Assembly: GCF_004365705.1 (NCBI RefSeq)
Contig: NZ_SOBN01000001.1
Coordinates: 4,202,001-4,266,000 of the forward strand
Length of the DNA stretch: 64,000 nt
Direction: 5' to 3'
DNA from: Streptomyces sp. 846.5
GTDB lineage: Bacteria; Actinomycetota; Actinomycetes; Streptomycetales; Streptomycetaceae
Shown here piece after piece: positions 1-8,800 of the stretch. Every line of letters begins with the position of its first letter. The stretch's first letter is position 1. Below the pieces are notes generated by a model. The model did no database searches and was not told the origin of the DNA. It saw nothing but the letters and a program-made list of their open reading frames with translations. Made by a program: the position numbers and the translations under genes.

Positions 1-1059
1 TATCACAGGCAGACGGTGATGGACGGTCAGGCCGTGCTCGGAACTCAGCCCGGGAACGGCTGGGCCGGGCACGAGGGACGGCCGGGACCGGCCCCGCACC
101 GGTCGCCGGTCCGTGCCGGGGCCGCTTCCGACCGCCAGCCAGGCGGCCTGGCCCAAGTCCACCTGGATCAGCCGCCAACCCCGCCAGGGCAGCGGCAGTC
201 GACTCTCGACGACGGTGCGCAGCGTGACGTCGGCCCGCAGCCCGGCATCGTCACGGCACAGCGCCCAGACCGGCTGCGGTGGCAGCGCGGCTCGCAGCAT
301 CGCTCCGTCCTGGTCGAACACCAGCAGGTCGGGAACGGCGGCCCCGACCTGGTCCGGGGTCGCCGAACGCCAGTCGCGTCCGTCCGGGTCCACAGCCAGC
401 AGCACCCCCCGGCCGTACGGGTCGAGCCGCAGCGGTCGGACGCCGTCCGGGTCCGGTGCCGCCAGGCGGACTGCGGCCGCCAGTCGGCGCGGCAACTGTT
501 CGTCCGGTCCTCCGTCGTCTCCGGCCAGTGCCGACCGCAGTCCGGACAGCAGCGCCCGTGCGGCCGGCTCCCCGGAGTCGAGCAGCAGTTCCACGGCCGG
601 ATCGATCCGGGCCAGCTCCCGCTCGGAGCCGCCGAGGCGCAGCAGCCGTAGCAACTCGGGCAGGCAGGCCGCCGGGATCGCGGCCTGTACCAGCACCGCG
701 GTCCTGGGGTCGGCTGCTTCCCGTCCCAGCACGCGGAGCGCCGTCAGAAACGCCCCACCCCAGGCCGCGTCGGCGGCCCCGGAGGCCCGGGCGCCGCAGG
801 CCCGGTGCCACGCGGGCCAGAACCGGCCCCGCCGGTAGCCGTCGCCGGCCACCCCGGCCAGCGCCACCGCCACGCAGCCGGGCCAGCGCTCGGCCAGTGC
901 GCCGGGGGAGCCCTGCCTGGTCAGCCCGCCCAGCGCACGGGCGATGGTGTGCGGCAGTTCGGGCTCCACGTCCACGGCCCCGGCCAGTCCGCCCGCGAGC
1001 AGATGATTGCGCCATCCTGGCTCCAACAGTCCCAGCAGCTCTTCCGCTCCGCCGCCCAT
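1..1059 (-). CDS. Hypothetical protein, C-terminus cut by window edge
   Basis: This frame stays open from an ATG at 1059 to the left edge, giving about 353 residues with the C-terminus missing. A GGAG sits about 10 bases upstream of the ATG. The first ~170 residues are Ala/Leu-rich and look helical, with an aromatic stretch GYRRGRFWPAWHRAC near residues 74-88. Later parts look like short strands (GRGVLLAVDPDG, GWRLIQVDLGQAAW). I chose this frame because its amino-acid composition is normal, while the other long frames here are Arg/Pro/Gly low-complexity. I do not recognise the family and propose no function. Confidence 0.7.
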   Translation of the reverse strand, partial: MGGGAEELLGLLEPGWRNHLLAGGLAGAVDVEPELPHTIARALGGLTRQGSPGALAERWPGCVAVALAGVAGDGYRRGRFWPAWHRACGARASGAADAAWGGAFLTALRVLGREAADPRTAVLVQAAIPAACLPELLRLLRLGGSERELARIDPAVELLLDSGEPAARALLSGLRSALAGDDGGPDEQLPRRLAAAVRLAAPDPDGVRPLRLDPYGRGVLLAVDPDGRDWRSATPDQVGAAVPDLLVFDQDGAMLRAALPPQPVWALCRDDAGLRADVTLRTVVESRLPLPWRGWRLIQVDLGQAAWLAVGSGPGTDRRPVRGRSRPSLVPGPAVPGLSSEHGLTVHHRLPVI

Positions 1060-1363
1060 GCCCCGGTCTCCGCCCGCTTCCTGTCCGCTGCCGCGCTGTC
1101 CTGTCGGGTCCAGCCCGCGACCGGTGCGCCGGTACGAGCTTAGGCGCGCCCGGCCTTGCACTGCCCGGCCGAGACCCCACGGAACGGTCGGCATCGATCA
1201 GCAGCGGGCCGTGTAGCTGGACGTTGCCCGCAGCCTGGACCTGCTCGTCGTGACGCGTGCGGCCACGCTGGTGGAGGCACGCGACCCGACGTCACGGTCG
1301 CCACGAGCGACGCCGCTGGGCCGAGGCCGGGTCGTTCCAGGCCGAGCCCTGCGTTGTCGCAGG
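1060..1363. other. Non-coding or decayed stretch
   Basis: No frame with normal composition and a ribosome binding site covers this stretch. It lies between the start of the leftmost gene and the premature stop of the broken oxidoreductase, and probably holds decayed remains of that gene. One minus frame gives a protein-like string ending QLHGPLLIDADRSVG near 1180-1230, but I could not link it to anything. Confidence 0.4.
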
Positions 1364-1609
1364 TCAGGCCGTGATGGGTGAACGAGGATTGACGGAGGTG
1401 ACGAGCGTGCCCAGCCGGATCCGCTCGGTCGCGCAGGCGGCAGCGGTGAGTGTGGGCACAGCCCCGAACCACGGCTCGTCCCGGAACGACCGCCACGACA
1501 GATGGTCATAGGTGTACGCGGCGTGAAACCCGAACTCCTCGGCCCGCCGCCACACCTCCCGCCCCTCGCTCCAGCGGTGGATCGGCAGAATCACAGTGCT
1601 CAGACGCAT
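1364..1609 (-). pseudogene. LLM-class flavin-dependent oxidoreductase, N-terminal fragment
   Basis: The 81 residues from ATG 1609 (GGGAG directly upstream) read like the start of a luciferase-like F420/FMN oxidoreductase: MRLSTVILPIHRW, a YTYDHLSWR strand, then ERIRLGTLVTS. Members of this family are usually about 280-350 residues. Here the frame stops just after the LVTSVNPRSPITA segment, where the substrate-binding barrel should continue. The next ~200 bases in any frame do not restore a convincing barrel. I read it as a truncated, non-functional remnant; a sequencing frameshift is the alternative. Confidence 0.65.
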
Positions 1610-1671
1610 GCTCCCGAGCCTACGCGAGACAGGCCCGCGGACCTTGGACGGTTCCGCAGGGGGGAGGGGTG

Positions 1672-2091
1672 TCAGGCCCGGCCCGGGGCGGGTGGCTCGC
1701 TGTCGTAGGCCAGGCGGGCGGTCTCGACGGTGTCGAGGTGGTCGGCGGACCATTCCGCGAGTGACGCGAACAAGGGGGCCAGGCTGCGGCCCAGTTCGCT
1801 GATCTCGTACTCCACCCGCGGCGGCACCTCGGGGTGGTAGGTGCGCAGGACGAGGCCGTCGCGTTCCAGCTGGCGCAGCCGCTGGGTCAGCACCTTGGGC
1901 GTGATCGTGCCGATGTGCCGCTGGAGTTCGACGAAGCGCAGGCGGCCCTCGTGGTGGAGGCTCCAGAGGATCGGCGTGGTCCAGCGGCTGAAGACCAGGT
2001 CGACCACCGGGCTGATCGGGCAGGCCTGTCGGGTGCCGGCCGGGGCCTGCGCCTTCCTCCCGGTTGCACGGTCCCTCATCCGGATCCACAT
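1672..2091 (-). CDS. HxlR-family winged-helix transcriptional regulator
   Basis: A 139-residue protein with the HxlR signature: CPISPVVDLVFSRWTTPILW (an N-terminal Cys often used for redox or electrophile sensing), then RFVELQRHIGTITPKVLTQRLRQLERDGLV as recognition helix and wing, and YEISELGRSL near the end. Such dimers usually repress a divergent detoxification or oxidoreductase gene. The divergent NAD(P)-binding gene and the palindrome at 2116-2125 fit that arrangement. The start could instead be the ATG at 2079, because the GGAAGGG lies almost directly against the first ATG. Confidence 0.88.
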   Translation of the reverse strand: MWIRMRDRATGRKAQAPAGTRQACPISPVVDLVFSRWTTPILWSLHHEGRLRFVELQRHIGTITPKVLTQRLRQLERDGLVLRTYHPEVPPRVEYEISELGRSLAPLFASLAEWSADHLDTVETARLAYDSEPPAPGRA

Positions 2092-2115
2092 CCCTTCCGC
2101 ATAGTCGCTTTCCTC

Positions 2116-2125
2116 TAGGTACCTA
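2116..2125. promoter_or_regulatory. Candidate HxlR operator
   Basis: TAGGTACCTA is a perfect 10-bp palindrome between the divergent regulator and NAD(P)-binding genes, about 25 bp upstream of the regulator start. HxlR proteins typically bind short GTA..TAC-type dyads, so autoregulation and control of the divergent gene from this site is a reasonable inference. Confidence 0.5.
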
Positions 2126-2242
2126 CTATGCCGACGATGTTAGCTTCGTTCCAGTCGCTGCGGGAAGCCCTCGCGGTGAGGCCAATTCCGCCTGCTCAAG
2201 CGTGAGTTGACGTATCGAAACGAAGACACAGGGGTGTTGGAC

Positions 2243-3088
2243 ATGATCGTGGTAACCGGAGCGACCGGTAACGTCGGACGACCGCTGGTGCAGGCACTGG
2301 CGGCGGCCGGTGAGGAGGTCACGGCGGTGTCCCGGGGAAACCCGGGCGGCCCGGTGCCGGAGGGGGTCCGGCACCGGCGGGCGGACCTGACCGACGCCGA
2401 GAGCCTGCGACCGGTCCTGGACGGCGCCGACGCACTGTTCCTGCACGACGGCGGGGGCGGTGCGCAGGGATTCAGCGTGCCGGACATCCTGGACGTCGCC
2501 AAGGCCGGCGGGGTCGGACGCATCGTGCTGCTGTCCTCCCAGGGCGTCGGCACCCGGCCGGAGTCGGCCTCCCACGGGGTGGTCGGCCGGGCCAGGGAGG
2601 ACGCGATCCGGCAGTCGGGCCTGGAGTGGACGATCCTGCGGGCCGGCGGGTTCGACTCCAACGCCTTCGCCTGGGCGGAGTCGGTCCGGGCCGGACGGAC
2701 CGTCAGCGCGCCGTTCGGCGACGTCGGCCTGCCGACCGTGGACCCGGACGACATCGCCGCGGTCGCGGCGGCAGTGCTGCGCGGGCAGGGTCACGACGGG
2801 CAGGTCTACGAGCTGACCGGGCCCGCGCTCAGCACGCCCCGACGGATGGCCGAGGCCATCGCCGCCGCGCGCGGCGAACCGGTGCGGTTCGTCGAGCAGA
2901 GCGTCGAGGAGGCCCGCGCGCAGCTGCTGCAGTTCATGCCCGAGCCCGTGGTCACCACCACGCTGGAGATCCTGGGCGCCCCCACCCCCGCCGAGCAGCG
3001 GATCAGTCCTGACGCCGAGCGGATCCTCGGCCGCCCGGCCGGCACCTTCGCGGCCTGGGCGGAACGCAACATCGCCGCCTTCCGGTGA
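2243..3088 (+). CDS. NmrA-like NAD(P)-binding oxidoreductase
   Basis: A 281-residue atypical short-chain dehydrogenase. The N-terminal Rossmann motif is TGATGNVGRPLV (residues 5-16), followed by the acidic strand end RHRRADLTD and a LFLHDG strand. The classical YxxxK pair is not obvious, as in NmrA/NAD(P)H-binding family members that act on quinones or only sense NADP. I chose ATG 2243 over the upstream in-frame ATG at 2207 because GGGGTG precedes it and the glycine motif then starts at the usual position. It is divergent from the HxlR regulator and probably its target. The substrate is not predictable. Confidence 0.85.
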   Translation: MIVVTGATGNVGRPLVQALAAAGEEVTAVSRGNPGGPVPEGVRHRRADLTDAESLRPVLDGADALFLHDGGGGAQGFSVPDILDVAKAGGVGRIVLLSSQGVGTRPESASHGVVGRAREDAIRQSGLEWTILRAGGFDSNAFAWAESVRAGRTVSAPFGDVGLPTVDPDDIAAVAAAVLRGQGHDGQVYELTGPALSTPRRMAEAIAAARGEPVRFVEQSVEEARAQLLQFMPEPVVTTTLEILGAPTPAEQRISPDAERILGRPAGTFAAWAERNIAAFR

Positions 3089-3156
3089 CCGCCGGCCGTC
3101 CCTGCTCCAACGGGCTTGCGCGGCAAGGCAACCATTTCGCCCCCCGGAGCCACTTG

Positions 3157-3189
3157 GGGGTACGGCACGTACCACGCGGGCCGTACCCC
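3157..3189. terminator. Hairpin between the NAD(P)-binding and secreted-protein genes
   Basis: GGGGTACGGC pairs perfectly with GCCGTACCCC across a 13-base loop, 26 bp before the next gene. No T-run follows, as is common in these genomes. It may end the upstream transcript or act in the 5' leader of the next one. Confidence 0.45.
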
Positions 3190-3214
3190 GTCCGGGACGA
3201 CCCAGGGAGCGCGC

Positions 3215-4801
3215 ATGGCCGGCACACGAGGCAGGAACAACCGCAAGGTGTGGCGTCGCGGGACCATGGTGGTCCTCCCGCTCGCGGCGGTGGCGACCGC
3301 GATGGGGGTGTCGGTGCACGCCGCCTCCGGGGGCACGCCGCATGAACGGGCGGTGGGCAGCGTCGCGGGAGTAGCTGGGGCAAGCGGTGCCGCCGCCGGG
3401 TCGTCGTCGTCATCATCGTCGTCCAAGGCGTCTGCTTCGGCCTCGAAGTCCGCGGCAGCCGCCAAGTCCGCCTCAGCATCCGCCTCCGCCCGCGCCTCGG
3501 CCGCTGCCGCGACCAAGCCCGCCGCCTCCGCATCCACGCCGCTCGCGCAGCGGCTCAGCACCACCTCGCTGACGCTCTCCAGCCCGCTGCACTACCTGGA
3601 GCAGGGCTACAACGAGATGCCCCAGTGGACCCGGGTCGCCGTCGCCGCCGCGCCCGGCGGAAAGGTCCAGGTGGCCTGGCCGGCGGCCAACGGCATCCAT
3701 GTCACCCCGCTCGGGCCGACGCTGAACCGCAGCGGCGCGGACACCGTGGTCGCCGGCGCCCAGGAGGTCGGCGGGCTGGTCGCCCACGACGACGGCTTCG
3801 CGCTGCTCACCAGGGTCGCGGACAGCAACAAGTGGAACGACACGGCCGCCGCCCTGATCCGCTACCGCAACGGCGCGCGGGTGTTCACCGACAAGCTCAC
3901 CGGGACCGCGAGCAACGACACCTCACCCGTCCTCGACGGCCAACTCGCCTGGAACGGCACCGAGTACGGCGCCTACTTCGTCGTGCACGGCGCGGGCGGA
4001 TTCGCCGACGGACACTTCGGCGACAAACTGGTCTACACGGGCGCCACCGGATCCCGGCTGAGCGACGGCTGGGACTGGGGCTGCAGCCACAACGAGGGCA
4101 TCGCCCTCTACCCGGAGAAGTCCGGCCCGTTCACCTCGGTCTGCCTGGACGACTGGCGCTCCGGACTCTTCGTCAGCACCGGGATCGGCGCCCCGGACGT
4201 GGCCCCGGTGCTGGGACGGGAGCAGTGCTGGGCGGGCTACTGCGGCGGAGCCTTCCCGGACGGCACCGGCACCATCGTCAAGTCCGCCGCCGGCCGCTAC
4301 GCCGTCGCCGTCGCCTCGCGCGGGGCCGCCTCGGCCCAGAAGAACGTCGCCGACTCCAGCGGCCGCGGCTGGACGGTGACCCCGCGCTGGAGCACCCACC
4401 AGGTCGCCGTGGACTTCCTCAGCAACTCCTCCACCCCCAGCGGGAAGGCCGTCTATCTGACCGCCGACCCGAGCACCGACCATGTCAACGTCCGCATCGC
4501 GCCCTACGGCGGGAGCCGGCTGCTGGTCACCTGGGAGTCCGTGTCCGGAGCCTCGTGCGCCAGCGGCACCTGCACCGGCCGATTCAGTGGAACGCACCTG
4601 GAGCTGATCGACTACTCCGGCCGGGTGCTGACCCCCGCGGTGGTGGTCCCCGAGCACATCTCCGGCGACATCGCGGTGCTGCCGGGCGGCGACCTCGCCT
4701 GGGCCTCGGTCGCGGCCACGCCGAACTACTCCACGGCGCTCGGGGCCTCGCCCACCACCACGACGCTCTCCGTCGCCAGGCTGCAGCTGGTCGGCAACTG
4801 A
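3215..4801 (+). CDS. Secreted protein of unknown function with Ser/Ala linker
   Basis: 528 residues from ATG 3215, preceded by AGGGAG. A signal peptide covers residues 1 to about 35 (basic RGRNNRKVWRRG, hydrophobic MVVLPLAAVATAMGV). A Ser/Ala/Lys linker follows, then about 420 residues rich in Gly, Trp and short strands with six Cys (in GCSHNEG, SVCLDDW, EQCWAGYCG, ASCASGTC) that could form three disulfides outside the cell. The strand repeats suggest a beta-propeller-like or lectin-like fold, but I recognise no family and no catalytic motif. It is probably a single-gene unit. Confidence 0.75.
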   Translation: MAGTRGRNNRKVWRRGTMVVLPLAAVATAMGVSVHAASGGTPHERAVGSVAGVAGASGAAAGSSSSSSSSKASASASKSAAAAKSASASASARASAAAATKPAASASTPLAQRLSTTSLTLSSPLHYLEQGYNEMPQWTRVAVAAAPGGKVQVAWPAANGIHVTPLGPTLNRSGADTVVAGAQEVGGLVAHDDGFALLTRVADSNKWNDTAAALIRYRNGARVFTDKLTGTASNDTSPVLDGQLAWNGTEYGAYFVVHGAGGFADGHFGDKLVYTGATGSRLSDGWDWGCSHNEGIALYPEKSGPFTSVCLDDWRSGLFVSTGIGAPDVAPVLGREQCWAGYCGGAFPDGTGTIVKSAAGRYAVAVASRGAASAQKNVADSSGRGWTVTPRWSTHQVAVDFLSNSSTPSGKAVYLTADPSTDHVNVRIAPYGGSRLLVTWESVSGASCASGTCTGRFSGTHLELIDYSGRVLTPAVVVPEHISGDIAVLPGGDLAWASVAATPNYSTALGASPTTTTLSVARLQLVGN

Positions 4802-5029
4802 GCCCGGCTGAATTCCGGCGGGCCACATAAGGGGCGGAAGGGGATATTCCACTACGCAATTGCCATGGCGCGGCGGCATTGCGTATCAATTGAATAACCA
4901 AGTTGTGCGGCAGGTATGAGGATGGACATCATGGCTGTTCGTGCCCCTGCCGAGCGTCTCCTGACGGTTGTGGAGCGCTCGGCCTCCCCAGGGTGGGAAT
5001 GAGGCGAATCACCATTCTGCGGGGTTGTC

Positions 5030-5872
5030 GTGGGGGAAAAAGAAGACGTGTCCGGTGTGCCCGAGGGCGGTTACTATCCGCCTGTTCCACCGCCGCCGGT
5101 GGGATTTGTCGCTCCTCCGGCCGATGGCAGCGGGCCGGGCCCGCGCAGGAGTCGCCGGGTGGCCCTGGCCGTCGCCTGCTGGCTGGTGATCGCGGCGGGT
5201 ACGGCCACCGGGGTGGTGCTGGTGGGCGACGGCGGCGGGTCGACGCAGGCCGCCGCAGCGGCGCTGCCCAGCCCCAGCGCCTCGCCCTCGGCGGTGGCGA
5301 CCAGCTCCGCGCCGGCCGTGCTGCCCACGCCGACGGCCGCGCCCAGCCCCAGCTCCACCGTGAAGGGCTCGGTCAACGGCTCGACGCACAGCGGCGACCT
5401 GCGCTTCTTCCTGCTGCCCGTGCCCAGCGACGCTGAGGCCTACGGCAATGCCGACGGCGACAAGATGTCCGTCGACGACCTCGCCAAGACCCTGGGCAAC
5501 CCCACCACCAGCAAGAAGATCCTCAACGAGTACGGCTGCTCCGGCGGCGCGTACCGCAGCTACCGCAGCAACGACGGCACGGTCACGGTGAACACCCAGC
5601 TGATGCACTTCGACAGCTCCGGCCACGCCGGTGACTGGGTGTCAGGGCTGACCTTCGGCAAGGGCAAGGAGTTCAGCGTCTCCGGGATCACCAACGGCAG
5701 GGGCATCGCCTTCGACCCGACCACCGACGGCGGCGACGGCGAACTGCTCGGGATCTCGCATGTCGGCGACGTCGAGTACGAGATCACCGTCTCCGGGACC
5801 GGGAAGCTGGACCACTCGCTGCTGACCCCGCTGATGCAGCGCGAGGAGCAGCGGCTCAGCACCGGCCACTGA
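5030..5872 (+). CDS. Single-pass membrane protein, tandem paralogue 1
   Basis: 280 residues: a Pro/Gly-rich cytoplasmic N-terminus, a transmembrane helix near residues 43-65 (RVALAVACWLVIAAG), a Ser/Pro/Ala linker, then an extracellular domain starting DLRFFLLPVPSDAEA. It is the first of four consecutive genes with this layout and this motif. The GTG at 5030 lacks a strong ribosome binding site. An in-frame GTG at 5048, after GGGGGAAAAAG, is a good alternative. The extracellular domain contains two Cys in its middle (YGCSGG) and may bind a ligand or partner; no known family. Confidence 0.75.
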   Translation: MGEKEDVSGVPEGGYYPPVPPPPVGFVAPPADGSGPGPRRSRRVALAVACWLVIAAGTATGVVLVGDGGGSTQAAAAALPSPSASPSAVATSSAPAVLPTPTAAPSPSSTVKGSVNGSTHSGDLRFFLLPVPSDAEAYGNADGDKMSVDDLAKTLGNPTTSKKILNEYGCSGGAYRSYRSNDGTVTVNTQLMHFDSSGHAGDWVSGLTFGKGKEFSVSGITNGRGIAFDPTTDGGDGELLGISHVGDVEYEITVSGTGKLDHSLLTPLMQREEQRLSTGH

Positions 5873-5925
5873 GGCGCTGCCGCGCCTGCCCGAACTCCCT
5901 TCCCCGACCGTCCCGTGGAGGACCG

Positions 5926-6978
5926 TTGACCACCGAAGCAGCCGACCCGGCGGCCCCCGAGCCCCCGGAGGCGGCGCCCGCAGTACCCAAGGACCAGACA
6001 GAACCCGTACTGCCCACGGCAACTGACACACCATCGGATGCAGAGCCCGAGCCCGAGTCTGAGCCCGAGGCTGTTCCTGAGCCCGTGCCCGCAGCTGAGC
6101 CCGAGCCCGCGACCGTGCCCGAGGCCGAACTCGCGCCTGAGCCGGAGCCTGGTCCTGTGCCCGCACCCGCGGCCACCGCTGCTCCCGCTTCCGCCCCCGC
6201 ACCCGCCGCAGACGAGGCCGCCGCAGCCGCGGAGGCACCTGCAGAGGTCCCCGCCGTGGAGGGGCCGTCCGCTGCGCGCAAACCCCGCCGTCGGGGGAAG
6301 ACCGCGCTGATCATGGCGGTCGCTGTGGTCCTCGGCATTCTGGGCGGCGCCGGGGTCGGCTACGCCGTGCAGCAGCACCGCGCGCCCACCCCGCTGCCCC
6401 CGCTCGCCGTCGCCCAGCCGTCCTACCCGGCCGGCCACTCCACCGCCCCCGCGCTCACCGCGGCCGAGGACGACATGGTGAAGACCGACGGCGACCTCAC
6501 CAAGCTCCTGGTCCCGGCGCCCGCGAAGGCCCAGGCGGATCCTCTTGAGGCCGGCATCGACATCTATCTCGACCTGGCCCAGTACGCGGAGACGCGCGAG
6601 AACCCCGGCGGGGCCTTCACCTGGTACGCCGACAACCACTTCCGTCGCGCGGCGCAGGCACGCTGGCAGTCCGGGTCGGACTGGACCACCGTCAGGCTGG
6701 TCCAGTTCGCGCACGCCTACGAGGACAGTGCGCGGACGGACGTCCAGGACCAGCAGGGGTACATCAAGGGCGTAACGCCCGTCGCCATCCCCGGCACCAG
6801 TGCCGGCGAGGTCTTCCCGGGCACCGCGGCCCAGCACGACAACAGCGGCACCTACTACGAGGGCTATGCCTTCTTCCAGCACGGGGACATATCCGCGCAG
6901 TTGGAGGTCTGGTCGCCCCACCCCGTCAGCGCGAAGGCTCTGCTGGCCCTCGCCCAGAACCAGATGGAGCGACTGTGA
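5926..6978 (+). CDS. Single-pass membrane protein, tandem paralogue 2
   Basis: 350 residues from a TTG that follows GGAGG at ideal spacing. Residues 1-120 are acidic and proline-rich (repeated EPEP), then RRRGK and a transmembrane helix (LIMAVAVVLGILGGAGVGYAV, near 128-148). The extracellular part opens with DLTKLLVPAPAKAQA, matching the motif of its neighbours, followed by about 170 residues rich in aromatic residues (FTWYADNHF, YYEGYAFFQHGD). It overlaps the next gene by four bases (GTGA), so translation is coupled. Function unknown; possibly part of an envelope complex with the other paralogues. Confidence 0.75.
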   Translation: MTTEAADPAAPEPPEAAPAVPKDQTEPVLPTATDTPSDAEPEPESEPEAVPEPVPAAEPEPATVPEAELAPEPEPGPVPAPAATAAPASAPAPAADEAAAAAEAPAEVPAVEGPSAARKPRRRGKTALIMAVAVVLGILGGAGVGYAVQQHRAPTPLPPLAVAQPSYPAGHSTAPALTAAEDDMVKTDGDLTKLLVPAPAKAQADPLEAGIDIYLDLAQYAETRENPGGAFTWYADNHFRRAAQARWQSGSDWTTVRLVQFAHAYEDSARTDVQDQQGYIKGVTPVAIPGTSAGEVFPGTAAQHDNSGTYYEGYAFFQHGDISAQLEVWSPHPVSAKALLALAQNQMERL

Positions 6979-7814
6979 CGGCCGAACTGCCGCACCCTGA
7001 ACCGGTCGGGAGCCCGGCTCAGCCATCCCCGGACCCGGCATCTCCGGACCCGGTCTCCCCCGACCCGGCGGCCCCGGCCCGCACCCCCGGCAGGCGGCGC
7101 TGGTTGGCGATGGGCGCCCTGCTGGTGCTGTCCGCCGTGGCGGTCGGTGGCGGCGTCGGCTTCGGCATCCTCCAGGTCGAGAAGAAGCCCAAGAAGGTCG
7201 TCGCGGCTTCGCCCGCCTCGCCCGCGCCGTCCGCGTCGCCCCGCTACGGCGCGCTGTCCGACGGCAACCACTTCGGCGCGCTGAGCGATCTGCTGCTGCC
7301 GGTGACCGCCGGATTCAGCCTCGGTCCGGACGATCCGGGGATCGGCAACGACACCACCCTGACCACGGCGCAGTACCACGCGATCTTCAAAGAGGACATC
7401 GCGTCGCTGTCCAGCAGCGACCGGCAGAAGCTGGACCAGGACTTCAACGCGAGCTACATCAAGGGCGACGCCGTGCGCACCTACCAGGTGAGCGGCAGCC
7501 TGGTCGTCGAGATCGAGCTGCGCCAGGAGAACCAGCAGGTGGCGTCCTACGGTGCGACCCTGCTGAAGTCGCTGGCCGACAGCACCCAGGCGTTCCGGGC
7601 GGGTCCGGCGGTGCCGGGCTTCCCCAAGGTGCACTGCTACCTCCCGCCGCTGCCCAGCGGCGACAAGCTCGACTACCTGGACTGCGACGCCTCCGTGGGC
7701 GACATGTACGTCCGGCTGTCGGCCTACGGGGTCGCGCCGCTGGACTCGTCCGTGGCCACGGACCTGCTCCGGCAGCAGCTCGAACGACTTGCCATCCCGG
7801 GAGCCCTGACATGA
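6975..7814 (+). CDS. Single-pass membrane protein, tandem paralogue 3
   Basis: 279 residues from a GTG overlapping the previous stop. A Pro-rich N-terminus (PDPASPDPVSPDP) precedes a transmembrane helix near residues 39-62 (WLAMGALLVLSAVAVGGGVGFGI), and the outer domain begins ALSDLLLPVTAGFSL, a diverged version of the shared DLxxLLLP motif. Two Cys (VHCYLPP, YLDCDAS) could form a disulfide. It overlaps the next start (ATGA), so paralogues 2, 3 and 4 are co-translated. No enzymatic motif is visible. Confidence 0.75.
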   Translation: MTAELPHPEPVGSPAQPSPDPASPDPVSPDPAAPARTPGRRRWLAMGALLVLSAVAVGGGVGFGILQVEKKPKKVVAASPASPAPSASPRYGALSDGNHFGALSDLLLPVTAGFSLGPDDPGIGNDTTLTTAQYHAIFKEDIASLSSSDRQKLDQDFNASYIKGDAVRTYQVSGSLVVEIELRQENQQVASYGATLLKSLADSTQAFRAGPAVPGFPKVHCYLPPLPSGDKLDYLDCDASVGDMYVRLSAYGVAPLDSSVATDLLRQQLERLAIPGALT

Positions 7815-8671
7815 GTGAACTGACCGAACCCACACCCACGCCCGGACCCGCGCCCGCGCCCGCCCCGCAGTTCGACGCCGCCTCCGTCTGGGCCGTACCC
7901 CCGGATCTGCTGCCGGCCGCCCCCCGCAACCGCACCTGGCTGCGCACGGCGCTGCGCTGGACCACCGCGGTGGTGGTCTGCGCGGCCGTGGGCACCGGCA
8001 CCGCCTTCGCGGTGATGGCCCCGCGCCGCACCGACATCCCCGGTCTCCGGACTCCGACCGACGGGCGCTATGTCTTCCCCGCACTGACGCTGCCCGCGCT
8101 CCCGTCCGGGGCGGTCGGCCCGGTGGAGGGGGCCACCGGTACGGGCGAGGGCCTGCACGCCGTCGACCTGCGCAAACTGCTGCTCCCGGCGCCGGCGGGC
8201 GCACAGGTCGACACGTCCTACCCCGGTGCCTCCGGCTGGTACCCGGTAGCCACCTTCGGGCAGAAGTTCGACTATGTGCCCACCTTGAGGACGCGGCTCC
8301 AGGACGACGGCGCGCGTCATGTCGCCGCGACGGGCTGGAAGGGTCCCGACGGCACCCGTACCGAGATCTTCCTGGTGCAGGTCCGCTCCTACAACACCGC
8401 CACCGACCTCTACCAGCTCGCCTGCGGGACCGCGCCGGACGCGGCGCCCAACGCCCTGGTGGACCCGGAGTTCGTGCTCCCGGACATCGCCGGGGGGACG
8501 GTCTACACCTCACGGGTCGGGGACGCGCAGTCCGGGCATCCGGCCGCCCGGATCACCTGCGTCCAGAACGGTGACGTCGCGGCCGTCATCCTGATGACCA
8601 ACCCGGTGCGGGTGAACCCGGTGGTCACCGAGCAGGTGGCCACGCTCCAGGCCGAGCTCCTCCTCGGCTGA
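7811..8671 (+). CDS. Single-pass membrane protein, tandem paralogue 4
   Basis: 286 residues. Short Pro-rich cytoplasmic part, transmembrane helix near residues 56-76 (TTAVVVCAAVGTGTAFAVMA), then an outer domain with DLRKLLLPAPAGAQV and a following GWYPVATFGQKF. Two Cys (LACGTAP, ITCVQNG) sit in the C-terminal half. It closes the four-gene paralogue run. The ABC operon downstream starts 129 bp later, behind a strong palindrome, so it is probably a separate transcription unit. Confidence 0.75.
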   Translation: MSELTEPTPTPGPAPAPAPQFDAASVWAVPPDLLPAAPRNRTWLRTALRWTTAVVVCAAVGTGTAFAVMAPRRTDIPGLRTPTDGRYVFPALTLPALPSGAVGPVEGATGTGEGLHAVDLRKLLLPAPAGAQVDTSYPGASGWYPVATFGQKFDYVPTLRTRLQDDGARHVAATGWKGPDGTRTEIFLVQVRSYNTATDLYQLACGTAPDAAPNALVDPEFVLPDIAGGTVYTSRVGDAQSGHPAARITCVQNGDVAAVILMTNPVRVNPVVTEQVATLQAELLLG

Positions 8672-8692
8672 CGGCGTCCGGACCGGCGCCCC

Positions 8693-8718
8693 GGGTGCGT
8701 CCCCTAGGGGACGCACCC
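8693..8718. terminator. Perfect 26-bp palindrome, probable terminator
   Basis: The 26 bases centred on CCCCTAGGGG are an uninterrupted palindrome just 21 bp after the last membrane paralogue. It would form a very stable GC hairpin with almost no loop and no T-run, typical of factor-independent termination in high-GC actinobacteria. As a DNA dyad it could also be an operator for the ABC operon. Confidence 0.6.
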
Positions 8719-8800
8719 CCGCCGGTACGCCGGAAGAGTGGGGGAAGCCGCTGCCCCCAGACTGATGCGGCACGGATCGCCGCCCCGATACGGTCCTCCT

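Noticed and set aside
16..1253. Several long plus-strand frames over the first gene
   Set aside because: They are Arg/Pro/Ser low-complexity and mirror the codon bias of the minus-strand gene; no ribosome site and no family pattern.
4802..5029. Short 26-codon frame (MDIMAVRAPAERLL) before the first membrane paralogue
   Set aside because: Weak ribosome site and no support beyond its length; the AT-rich part more likely holds a promoter.
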